This document shows, piece by piece, positions 1-5,132 of a stretch of 5,132 nt of DNA. The translations under genes were made by a program, and so were the position numbers. Numbering within the stretch: the stretch's first letter is position 1; every line of letters starts with the position of its first letter. This stretch comes from a bacterium (lineage in GTDB: Bacteria; Desulfobacterota; DSWW01). Location of the stretch: assembly GCA_030609865.1 (NCBI GenBank), contig JAUWSZ010000263.1, forward strand, positions 1-5,132, read 5' to 3'. The notes below the pieces were generated by a model. It saw nothing but the letters and a program-made list of their open reading frames with translations, was not told the origin of the DNA and did not search any database.

Positions 1-558
1 ACCCTTGTAGAAACCGAGGTTGCCTCGATCGACCAGTTTCGTATCTGGACCTCATGCACGGTGCCTCTGAGCGTTACGGCAAGCCGCGAGCACTATGCCG
101 ACGGCCACTGCAAACAATGGTTTCTCATGGATACCCGGCAAGGACACCCCCCTGTGGAGACTCGAGACGATTATGCGATCCGTACGGAAACTGAGGAAAG
201 ATACCGACAGTTCAAGTGCTTCTGCGACATGACGAGTTTTACTTCCAGGGCCTTTTCCATGGTCGTTCAGCAGGTTGTCTTTGTCATGCTTGCCTACAAC
301 CTTCTCCAGGTGTACCTGCTCAGAAAGCATCGTCGGGAGATGAACACCAAGACAATGCCCAAGATCCGGCAGCAACTCCTGCCCGCGGATTCCTACACCA
401 TCGTATACTGGCAAAACTATTATGGGTTGTTTTCTTCCTATGAGCTCATCGATATCATTGGTTCCCTCCCGGACGAACCCCGCAAAAAGATCGTCGAGAA
501 AAGTAGACGCCGACGTCGTGAGTTGACCGAATCCTTGAAAAACCCCCGCGCGCCGTAG
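1..558 (+). CDS. IS4-family DDE transposase, C-terminal part (5' end outside window)
   Basis: Frame +1 is open from the first base to the TAG at 556-558, giving 185 visible residues. The N-terminus lies outside the window, and the GTG at 61 is probably an internal valine rather than the start. Visible residues 58-72 (YAIRTETEERYRQFK) match the IS4-family Y-x2-R-x3-E-x6-K signature: Y58, R61, E65 and K72. E65 would be the third acidic residue of the DDE triad, and the two aspartates would lie upstream. A hydrophobic stretch (about 86-106, MVVQQVVFVMLAYNLLQVYLL) resembles the conserved helix that follows this signature in DDE transposases. The tail is strongly basic (EKSRRRRREL). The family catalyses cut-and-paste or copy transposition of an insertion sequence. 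The right inverted repeat cannot be identified without the left end, so the element's limit is unknown. Nothing visible shows whether the full gene is intact. Confidence 0.85.
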   Translation, partial: TLVETEVASIDQFRIWTSCTVPLSVTASREHYADGHCKQWFLMDTRQGHPPVETRDDYAIRTETEERYRQFKCFCDMTSFTSRAFSMVVQQVVFVMLAYNLLQVYLLRKHRREMNTKTMPKIRQQLLPADSYTIVYWQNYYGLFSSYELIDIIGSLPDEPRKKIVEKSRRRRRELTESLKNPRAP

Positions 559-584
559 ATTCCTCCTCCTCTCCTCTTTGGCCA

Positions 585-612
585 GCCGCCACGGAAACCG
601 CGGTCTCTTTTT
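585..612 (+). terminator. Possible rho-independent terminator after the transposase
   Basis: CCG (586-588) and CGG (592-594) can pair with CCG (598-600) and CGG (601-603). This makes a six-pair stem with an AAA loop and a three-base bulge (589-591), closed outside by a G585-U604 wobble. A pyrimidine run with five T (TCTCTTTTTC) follows. It starts 26 bases after the transposase stop. The stem is short and bulged, so this is tentative. Confidence 0.3.
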
Positions 613-665
613 CTGCGTTTCGCTCTCCCGATCCCCTGTGCGCCTGCATGGTCCTTGCCCCTTCA

Positions 666-709
666 TCTTTGCCGAGGACGAGGTTGGGGGCCAGGGCCGG
701 CGGCAAAGA
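666..709 (+). repeat. Perfect 9-bp inverted repeat (stem-loop 1)
   Basis: TCTTTGCCG (666-674) is the exact reverse complement of CGGCAAAGA (701-709), with a 26-base G-rich loop. Only A710 separates it from the next stem. It could form in RNA from either strand or as a DNA cruciform; its function is unknown. Confidence 0.65.
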
Positions 710-710
710 A

Positions 711-760
711 TGGCTCGGGCCGGGATGCTCCTATTGCCGACAGGGTATGTTCCCGAGCCA
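711..760 (+). repeat. Perfect 9-bp inverted repeat (stem-loop 2) with inner helix
   Basis: TGGCTCGGG (711-719) is the exact reverse complement of CCCGAGCCA (752-760). Inside the 32-base loop, ATGCTC (725-730) can pair with GGGTAT (743-748) using two G-U pairs (G727-U746 and U729-G744), leaving an apical loop at 731-742. Those wobbles become C-A mismatches in the opposite strand, which slightly favours a plus-strand transcript. No known RNA family is recognised. Confidence 0.65.
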
Positions 761-777
761 AACCGCAACCATCTGGA

Positions 778-792
778 GGGGCGAGGCGCCCC
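778..792 (+). repeat. Short GC hairpin
   Basis: GGGGCG (778-783) and CGCCCC (787-792) form a perfect six-pair stem around an AGG loop. No T run follows, so it is not a classical terminator. It is the third inverted repeat in a row after 666-760. Confidence 0.5.
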
Positions 793-928
793 GCCCACTA
801 CGATACCCCACTGCCGGCTGTCCCCTCCCTTCCCATAGAGACTACCCCGCTCCGCGAGAGGCTCCAGCGTCCTGTGCCCCCCGATCCCTCCCCCCAGTGT
901 CTGAATCACAGTCTGCCGTAGTCTTTCG

Positions 929-958
929 TTGACAGGAATTCCATACCTGTGTTACACA
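929..958 (+). promoter_or_regulatory. Sigma70-like promoter for parA
   Basis: A consensus -35 box TTGACA (929-934) is followed, 18 bases later, by TACACA (953-958). That -10 box matches TATAAT at only three of six positions but carries an extended-10 TGT directly upstream (950-952). Transcription would start near 965, leaving about 34 bases of leader before the parA ATG at 999. The perfect -35 and the location support the call; the weak -10 limits it. Confidence 0.5.
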
Positions 959-959
959 G
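947..959. promoter_or_regulatory. Operator-like palindrome over the parA -10 region
   Basis: CTGTGT (947-952), T953 and ACACAG (954-959) form a perfect 13-base palindrome that contains the proposed -10 box. Upstream, between -35 and -10, lie GGAATTCC (935-942), itself palindromic, and the interrupted repeat ACAGG (932-936) / CCTGT (946-950). A repressor bound here would block RNA polymerase. The binding protein is unknown. Confidence 0.4.
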
Positions 960-986
960 TTTTCAAGCCTTTTCCCCCATGGGAAC

Positions 987-992
987 GGGAGG
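987..992 (+). promoter_or_regulatory. Ribosome binding site of parA
   Basis: GGGAGG lies six bases before the ATG at 999. This strong Shine-Dalgarno match fixes that start and keeps the roughly 26-residue extension ahead of the ATPase core. Confidence 0.75.
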
Positions 993-998
993 CAAGTC

Positions 999-1865
999 AT
1001 GCGCGAGAGGCTCGCTTCGAGGATCCGTAAGATTCTGTCACCGGAGGAAATGCTCCCTCTGGGGGGCAGACAAGCAAAGGTCATTTCCATCTCCAACCAG
1101 AAGGGAGGGGTGGGGAAGACAACGACCTCCGTCAACCTCGGTGCAGGCCTGGCCCTTTTTCATCACAAGAAGGTGCTTCTCGTCGACATGGATGCACAGG
1201 GGCACATCGGCACCAGCCTGAATCACCTTGCCTCGAACGGAGGGGGAATCGGACAGGTCCTGGCTTCCAAGAACGGCTCCATCATGGACGTGATCGTTCC
1301 GACGGATGTTCCCCAGCTGGACATGACCCCGTCGGATCATTCCCTTCTGGAGGCGGAATCCCAGCTCGCCAGCAAGATCGGCAGGGAATTCATCCTTCGA
1401 AAGGCCCTCACGAGGGCTCGATCCTACTATGATTTCATCCTGATCGACTGCCCGCCCAACCTCGGCAACCTGACCGTCAACGCCTACGTTGCGTCGGACT
1501 ATCTACTGATTCCCTGCGACCTCTCTGCTCTGGCCCTGGAGGGAATGGAAGGGATCTTGGAGGTCGTGGACACGGTCAACTTCCGTCTCAACCATCCCCT
1601 GAAGTTCCTGGGCGTCCTGACGACTCGCGTAGACCGCCGAAACCTCGTCATGAACGAGACGGTGTTCGAGAGGTTGAAAGAGGCCTTCAGCGACAAGCTG
1701 TTCAGGACCCAGATCACGGTCAACACGGACCTGAACAAGGCACAACTCGCCGGAAAGCCCATCTTCATGGTTGCCAGAAGCTCGGCCGGAGCCAGGGATT
1801 ATCAAGCCCTTGCCGACGAGTTGGTCGAGCGCCTCGAAGGGTTGTCCGGCCCGACCCACCTCTAG
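999..1865 (+). CDS. ParA/Soj-family partitioning ATPase (MinD/ParA superfamily)
   Basis: The 288-residue protein has the deviant Walker A box KGGVGKTT at 35-42 (signature lysine K35, P-loop K40), the A' motif LLVDMDAQG at 60-68 (D63, D65) and Walker B FILIDCPP at 146-153 (D150). Such ATPases dimerise on ATP, bind DNA non-specifically and position plasmids, chromosome origins or other cargo. The length fits Soj-like ParAs; a basic 26-residue N-terminal extension replaces the longer HTH domain of plasmid type Ia ParAs. At 239-253 it reads ITVNTDLNKAQLAGK, where chromosomal Soj has a segment like IPRNVRLSEAP, so the usual arginines are absent. It has its own promoter and a strong ribosome binding site. 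No ParB or parS pair is visible and aroC follows, so the cargo is unknown. It could be an orphan ParA or a remnant of a mobile element, given the transposase upstream. Confidence 0.9.
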   Translation: MRERLASRIRKILSPEEMLPLGGRQAKVISISNQKGGVGKTTTSVNLGAGLALFHHKKVLLVDMDAQGHIGTSLNHLASNGGGIGQVLASKNGSIMDVIVPTDVPQLDMTPSDHSLLEAESQLASKIGREFILRKALTRARSYYDFILIDCPPNLGNLTVNAYVASDYLLIPCDLSALALEGMEGILEVVDTVNFRLNHPLKFLGVLTTRVDRRNLVMNETVFERLKEAFSDKLFRTQITVNTDLNKAQLAGKPIFMVARSSAGARDYQALADELVERLEGLSGPTHL

Positions 1866-1891
1866 ATCCGGATTGACCACCCGCACCCGCC

Positions 1892-1920
1892 TTGTCTACG
1901 ACGGTAACTTCTGCTATTTA
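1892..1920 (+). promoter_or_regulatory. Candidate promoter for aroC
   Basis: TTGTCT (1892-1897, four of six -35 matches) is spaced 17 bases from TATTTA (1915-1920, three of six -10 matches). An extended-10 TGC stands directly before it (1912-1914). Transcription would start near 1927. The match is modest, and aroC may also be read from the parA promoter. Confidence 0.3.
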
Positions 1921-1954
1921 TCCACTCTGATACGGCAGATACAGCAACAGAAGT
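1907..1954 (+). repeat. Inverted repeat in the aroC leader
   Basis: ACTTCTG (1907-1913) is the exact reverse complement of CAGAAGT (1948-1954), with a 34-base loop. The right arm touches the next hairpin at 1955 without a gap. The candidate aroC -10 box lies in the loop, so the stem can exist in RNA only if transcription comes from further upstream. Confidence 0.45.
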
Positions 1955-1971
1955 CCCCGGGCTTCCCGGGG
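1955..1971 (+). promoter_or_regulatory. GC hairpin beside the aroC ribosome binding site
   Basis: CCCCGGG (1955-1961) and CCCGGGG (1965-1971) form a perfect seven-pair stem with a CTT loop. Two wobbles (T1954-G1972 and G1953-T1973) could extend it into the Shine-Dalgarno region. No T run follows, so a translational role fits better than termination; this is inference. Confidence 0.5.
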
Positions 1972-1978
1972 GTGAGGG
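1971..1978 (+). promoter_or_regulatory. Ribosome binding site of aroC
   Basis: GGTGAGGG lies just upstream of the ATG at 1983; its GAGGG core (1974-1978) ends four bases before the start codon. It supports this start, which also gives the N-terminus MAGN that is conserved in E. coli AroC. Confidence 0.6.
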
Positions 1979-1982
1979 CAAA

Positions 1983-3092
1983 ATGGCAGGAAACTCATTT
2001 GGCAAGGCCTTCCGGGTTACCACCTGGGGCGAATCCCACGGACGGGCAATCGGCGTTGTCGTGGACGGATGCCCACCCGGCCTCCCCCTCGACGAAAAGG
2101 CGATCCAGAAGGACCTGGACCGCAGGAAGCCGGGCCAGAGCGAGCTGACCACGGCCCGAGAAGAAGGCGACAAGGTGGAAATCCTCTCCGGGGTCTTCGA
2201 GGGCAAGACCTCGGGCACGCCCGTTTGCCTCCTGATCCTGAACAAGGGACAGCAATCGCACCGCTACGACCATCTCCGGGATGTCTTTCGTCCGGGCCAC
2301 GCGGATGCAACCTACTTTCAGAAATACGGCATCTACGATCATCGGGGCGGAGGTCGCGCCTCGGCAAGGGAGACCGCGGCCAGGGTTGCCGCAGGGGCCG
2401 TCGCGAAGCGGATCCTCGAAGAACAGGGAATCGAGGTGGTCGGGTATACGCGCAAGGTGGGCCCGATCGAGGCCGAGGTCTTCGATTTCCAGGAGATCGA
2501 GAGGAACGCAGTGAGGTGCCCGGACCCTGTGAAGGCAAAGGAGATGGCGGAGCTCATCCAGAAGGTTCGGGGCGAAGACGACTCCATCGGCGGCCTCGTC
2601 GAGGTCGTCGCCAGAGGCGTGCCTGCGGGCCTTGGAGAGCCCGTTTACGACAAGATGGACGCCGACCTGGCAAAGGCCCTGATGAGCATCAACGCGATCA
2701 AGGGCGTCGAGATCGGTGCCGGCCTCAGCGCGGCCGGAAAGAGGGGCTCGGAGAACAACGACCCCTGGATCTTCGAGGACGGAAGACTCCGCACAACGAC
2801 GAACCACGCCGGTGGCAGTATCGGTGGAATCACGACCGGCGAAGAACTGATAATGAGAATCGCGGTCAAGCCTCCCTCGACAATCGGCATCCCCCAGCAA
2901 ACCGTCGATCGGTCAGGACACACCGTGACCGTAACCCCGGGAGACGCGGAAGCCAGAAAACGGCATGATCCTTGCATTTGCCCAAGGGTGGTCCCGGTCG
3001 CAGAGGCCATGGTGGCCATCGTTCTGGCAGACCATTTTCTGCGTCAACGGGGCTTGAGGGGAGCCGAATTCAGCCCGAGTAAGGCCCCATAG
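1983..3092 (+). CDS. aroC: Chorismate synthase
   Basis: This enzyme converts 5-enolpyruvylshikimate 3-phosphate to chorismate and phosphate using reduced FMN. It is the last shikimate-pathway step before aromatic amino acids, folates and quinones. The 369-residue product is full length (E. coli AroC has 361). All three family signatures are visible: GESHG at 16-20, GGRASARET at 123-131 with RPGHAD just before at 103-108 (H106), and RHDPCICPR at 327-335. [10 protein letters not shown] (44-53), [11 protein letters not shown] (235-245) and [10 protein letters not shown] (274-283) also match the conserved FMN/substrate-binding framework. The N-terminus [20 protein letters not shown] parallels E. 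coli. No catalytic residue appears lost. It lies 117 bases after parA on the same strand, with its own candidate promoter and a hairpin next to the ribosome binding site. Other shikimate genes are not in the window. Confidence 0.98.
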   Translation: MAGNSFGKAFRVTTWGESHGRAIGVVVDGCPPGLPLDEKAIQKDLDRRKPGQSELTTAREEGDKVEILSGVFEGKTSGTPVCLLILNKGQQSHRYDHLRDVFRPGHADATYFQKYGIYDHRGGGRASARETAARVAAGAVAKRILEEQGIEVVGYTRKVGPIEAEVFDFQEIERNAVRCPDPVKAKEMAELIQKVRGEDDSIGGLVEVVARGVPAGLGEPVYDKMDADLAKALMSINAIKGVEIGAGLSAAGKRGSENNDPWIFEDGRLRTTTNHAGGSIGGITTGEELIMRIAVKPPSTIGIPQQTVDRSGHTVTVTPGDAEARKRHDPCICPRVVPVAEAMVAIVLADHFLRQRGLRGAEFSPSKAP

Positions 3093-3323
3093 GCTTTCCC
3101 TCGAAGAGCCGTGAGGTCGGACGGGCGCATGGCCCCAAACTTTAGTCCAAACGTACACCGGAACCGTCCCCTCACCAAGCCCGCTTGCCTTTCTGATGGC
3201 ATGACGAGAGAATAGACATACGGGGCAGAGTCCTGTTCATGACCCACCGTGGAAGAGACACTCCCGGTGTTTCCCCGAAGGCTTGACAACGAAACGGGAT
3301 CAGAAGGGACAGAGCAACCAGCT
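3093..3323. other. Spacer between aroC and the prenyltransferase gene
   Basis: No convincing terminator follows aroC. A weak sigma70-like pair, TTGCCT (3185-3190) and GAGAAT (3208-3213) at 17-base spacing, could drive the downstream gene. A bulged hairpin pairs 3251-3254 plus 3258-3261 with 3267-3274 around a TCCCG loop. The prenyltransferase frame is already open from a GTG at 3249, so part of this spacer could be coding if that start were used. Confidence 0.4.
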
Positions 3324-4181
3324 ATGAAGACTTCACCCCCGAAAGAAGGCGCCGCGACGCGCGCAAAGATGAGACTCTCCTCTCTGGCCACCCGGGGAAT
3401 GAGGGCAACCCTCGAACGTACGAGCGTGCAGAAGATCTATGAGAGCATGGTCTGGAGTCAGATCCGAGGCGGGCCCTTTCCGGAACACATCGGCGTGATC
3501 CTCGACGGAAACCGGCGTTGGGCACGCAGCCGGGGGCTGGCCCCTTGGAAGGGGCACGAGCAGGGGGCCAAGAAGATGGACGACTTCCTGGACTGGTGCG
3601 GCGAGATCAGCGACATCCGCTCTATCACGCTCTACGCCTTTTCCACGGAGAACTTCAACCGGTCCGAAAAAGAGGTCACTGAGATCTTCCGGCTCCTGAA
3701 AGAGTACCTGAACAGCCTTCTCAAGGACGAACGGGTCGTCAAGAACGAGATCCGCGTCAAGATGCTGGGCAGGATGGAGATGCTTCCGGAGGAGTTCCAG
3801 GAGTTGATCCGGCAGGTGGAGGAGAAGACGGCCCACCACCAGAAGCGCTACTTCAACTTTGCCATCGCTTACGGGGGCCGGACGGAAATCGTCGACGCGG
3901 TAAGATCCCTGGCAGAGAACGTGAAAGAGGAGAAACTCTCCCTCGACGAAATCAACGAAAGCGTGATCGAAAGCTACCTCTACACCGCCCACCTGCCCAA
4001 ATGCAGTCCGGACCTGATCATCCGCACGTCCGGCGAAGTACGGCTGAGCAATTTCTTGACCTGGCAGGGCGCATACAGCGAGCTTTGTTTCGTGGATGTC
4101 TACTGGCCGGACTTCCGAAAACTCGATCTGCTCCGGGCCATCCGCATGTACCAGCATCGCCAGCGGCGTTTCGGCGAGTAG
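3324..4181 (+). CDS. uppS: Isoprenyl (cis-prenyl) transferase, undecaprenyl diphosphate synthase family, archaeal-like
   Basis: This family adds isopentenyl units in cis to farnesyl- or geranylgeranyl-diphosphate, making the polyprenyl carrier for cell-wall and surface glycans at the inner membrane. Counting from ATG 3324 (285 residues), ILDGNRRWARSRGL starts at 59 with the catalytic aspartate D61. H78 is in KGHEQG, FSTENFNR is at 106-113, YGGR at 183-186, and RTSGEVRLSN at 234-243 supplies the pyrophosphate-binding residues. E253 sits in AYSEL, near VDVYWPDF. DGNRRWAR (not DGNGRWA), APWKGHEQG and the long middle section resemble archaeal enzymes more than E. coli UppS. The start is uncertain. 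The frame is open from GTG 3249, with further ATGs at 3369, 3399 and 3447. I chose 3324 because GAG lies nine bases upstream and third-position GC drops before it. Family alignment suggests the core begins near 3399. No frr, cdsA or dxr, its usual neighbours, is adjacent. Confidence 0.9.
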   Translation: MKTSPPKEGAATRAKMRLSSLATRGMRATLERTSVQKIYESMVWSQIRGGPFPEHIGVILDGNRRWARSRGLAPWKGHEQGAKKMDDFLDWCGEISDIRSITLYAFSTENFNRSEKEVTEIFRLLKEYLNSLLKDERVVKNEIRVKMLGRMEMLPEEFQELIRQVEEKTAHHQKRYFNFAIAYGGRTEIVDAVRSLAENVKEEKLSLDEINESVIESYLYTAHLPKCSPDLIIRTSGEVRLSNFLTWQGAYSELCFVDVYWPDFRKLDLLRAIRMYQHRQRRFGE

Positions 4182-4195
4182 ATAGAAAGACTATC
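4181..4195. repeat. Small inverted repeat between convergent stop codons
   Basis: GATAG (4181-4185) and CTATC (4191-4195) flank AAAGA. The repeat overlaps the final base of the prenyltransferase stop and two bases of the kinase stop. A five-pair, AT-rich stem without a T run is a poor terminator on either strand. Confidence 0.3.
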
Positions 4196-5132
4196 AGCCG
4201 AGGGGAGCGAACTGTTCGATCCGCGCCCGTATCTCCTCACGCGTGACCACGGCCGTCCCGAGTTTCTCGACCACGAGCCCCCCGGCAACGTTGCTCAGCA
4301 TGGCTGCCTGCCGAAAGGTGGCCCCCGCCACCAGGGCGCAGGTAAAGACGGCAATGACCGTGTCGCCCGCCCCCGAGACGTCATACACCTCTCTCGCTCG
4401 GGCCGGGATCTTGAGAGGGGGTTCCCCGTCCTTGAACAGGCACATGCCCTGATCCCCCATCGTGATCAGCACCGCATCGCATTTGAGCCTCTCCATCAGC
4501 CGGGTGCCCGCTTCGGGGAGCCCATTTTCGTCGGAGATATGAATGCCGGTTGCCTCTTCCGCTTCGAGCCTGTTCGGAGTGATCGCCGTGACGCCCTTGT
4601 AGAAGGGAAAGTGGTCCCTTTTCGGGTCCACAGTCACAATCTTTCCCAGGCCCCTTGCCATGGGAATGATTTCACTCAGGAGCCTCTCCTGAATCACGCC
4701 TTTCCCGTAGTCTTCCAGAATCACGGCGTCCACGTTCGGGATCGTCTCCTGCAGGTGCTCTTTCATTCTTGCCAGGCATTCTCCCTCGAGAGACCTTGTG
4801 TCCTCCCGGTCCACCCGTACGACCTGCTGCTTGTGAGCGATGATTCGCGTCTTCAGGATCGTGGGCCTGTCCGGGTCCTTCACGACGAGCCGGGTGCCGA
4901 TCCCCTTCTCTTTCAACATGCCCAGCAGCATCCCTCCGTGGGAATCGTCTCCTACGACCCCGCAGATCTCGACCGACACTCCGAGTGCATTGAGGTTGCT
5001 GGCCACGTTCGCGGCACCGCCCAGGGAGAAGTTCTCTCGAACCACCTCCACGACGGGGATGGGCGCCTCAGGGGAAATCCGGCTTACTTTTCCCCAGATG
5101 TACTGGTCGATGATGAGATCCCCGAGAATAAC
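4194..5132 (-). CDS. hldA: D-glycero-beta-D-manno-heptose-7-phosphate kinase, RfaE1/HldA type (N-terminus outside window)
   Basis: This PfkB/ribokinase-family enzyme phosphorylates heptose 7-phosphate to the 1,7-bisphosphate in the cytoplasm, a step in making ADP-heptose for the LPS inner core. The minus frame is open from the window end to the TGA at 4196-4194, giving 312 visible residues; the GTG at 5051 is an internal valine. The visible protein begins VILGDLIIDQYIWGKVSRIS and continues PEAPIPVVEVV, the usual RfaE N-terminal region, so only a few residues are probably missing. LGGAANVASN (37-46) is the sugar-binding glycines motif, EDYGKG (140-145) and VDPKRD (168-173) are conserved blocks, and DVSGAGD (251-257) carries the catalytic base D257 and anion hole. 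It ends right after the kinase domain with no fused nucleotidyltransferase, so it is HldA-like rather than bifunctional HldE. It is convergent with the prenyltransferase gene. Confidence 0.92.
   Translation of the reverse strand, partial: VILGDLIIDQYIWGKVSRISPEAPIPVVEVVRENFSLGGAANVASNLNALGVSVEICGVVGDDSHGGMLLGMLKEKGIGTRLVVKDPDRPTILKTRIIAHKQQVVRVDREDTRSLEGECLARMKEHLQETIPNVDAVILEDYGKGVIQERLLSEIIPMARGLGKIVTVDPKRDHFPFYKGVTAITPNRLEAEEATGIHISDENGLPEAGTRLMERLKCDAVLITMGDQGMCLFKDGEPPLKIPARAREVYDVSGAGDTVIAVFTCALVAGATFRQAAMLSNVAGGLVVEKLGTAVVTREEIRARIEQFAPLG

Larger units (their letters stand above)
559..928. other. Gene-poor spacer with structured and C-rich segments
   Basis: I see no credible protein gene in these 370 bases. 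Frames stay open on both strands, but they have no family motifs or good ribosome binding sites, and the longest one (minus strand) runs through the transposase as a shadow. The contents, in order, are a CT-rich tract (561-580), the possible terminator at 585-612, two adjacent 9-bp stem-loops (666-760), a GC hairpin (778-792), and a C-rich, G-poor stretch (821-900). The spacer ends at the parA promoter. It may hold the insertion sequence's right end, a small RNA or remnant DNA; the sequence does not decide between these. Confidence 0.6.

Noticed and set aside
597..604. ACCGCGGT palindrome as a regulatory site
   Set aside because: An isolated 8-base palindrome is common in GC-rich DNA, and it overlaps a better-supported possible terminator.
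666..760. Integron attC site or cobalamin/other known riboswitch
   Set aside because: The paired arms lack the attC GTTRRRY/RYYYAAC core sites, and no conserved riboswitch core sequence was recognised on either strand.
52..909. Long open frame on the minus strand (285 codons)
   Set aside because: It runs antisense through the transposase, which has a clear family signature, then continues into the spacer with a low-complexity R/G/P-rich product and no motif. High GC explains the lack of stops.
1918..1926. DnaA-box-like TTATCCACT (one mismatch to TTATCCACA)
   Set aside because: A single near-match is expected by chance in a window of this size, and there is no cluster or AT-rich unwinding region to suggest an origin.
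1771..2148. Plus-strand open frame bridging parA and aroC, with an aromatic run VYDGNFCY suggestive of a leader peptide
   Set aside because: The aromatic codons have no in-frame start or ribosome binding site nearby; the frame only opens inside parA and ends inside aroC. An attenuator peptide is not supported.
1995..2900. Long minus-strand frame opposite aroC
   Set aside because: It is a shadow of aroC, whose own frame carries all three chorismate synthase signatures; the shadow shows no motif.
3283..3311. TTGACA (3283-3288) as a promoter for the prenyltransferase
   Set aside because: No -10-like hexamer lies at 16-18 bases; the corresponding positions read GGGACA and similar.
3333..4157. 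Long minus-strand frame opposite the prenyltransferase gene
   Set aside because: It is a shadow frame created by the GC-rich third positions of the real gene; its product matches nothing I recognise.

Overview
The window looks like chromosomal DNA from a GC-rich Gram-negative bacterium. A heptose-phosphate kinase for LPS core synthesis implies an LPS-bearing outer membrane, and the E. coli-like chorismate synthase implies a bacterial aromatic pathway. The mix (LPS kinase, bacterial AroC, archaeal-looking prenyl transferase, Soj-like ParA) would suit a Desulfobacterota/deltaproteobacterial genome. That lineage guess is inference; no ribosomal or other marker gene is present.

Layout. Bases 1-558 (+) are the C-terminal part of an IS4-type transposase, cut by the window start. 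Bases 559-928 hold no credible gene but contain a possible terminator, two back-to-back perfect 9-bp stem-loops, a third GC hairpin and a C-rich, G-poor tract. A sigma70-like promoter (929-958) overlaps an operator-like palindrome and leads into a ParA-family ATPase (999-1865, +). A 117-base gap with two abutting hairpins precedes aroC, chorismate synthase (1983-3092, +). After 231 gene-poor bases comes a cis-prenyltransferase of the undecaprenyl diphosphate synthase family (3324-4181, +, start uncertain). Convergent to it, with 12 bases between the stop codons, is a stand-alone D-glycero-beta-D-manno-heptose-7-phosphate kinase (4194-5132, -), whose N-terminus runs off the window end.

How the genes relate. 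aroC belongs to the shikimate pathway. The prenyltransferase and the heptose kinase both feed envelope synthesis (lipid carrier and LPS inner core), but they are convergent and so are not one operon. The ParA has no ParB partner here. I see no defence system, CRISPR array, tRNA or rRNA, and no clearly new multi-gene system. The most noteworthy signals are the structured segment between the transposase and parA, the palindrome over the parA promoter, the hairpin pair next to the aroC ribosome binding site, and the archaeal-like sequence of the prenyltransferase.
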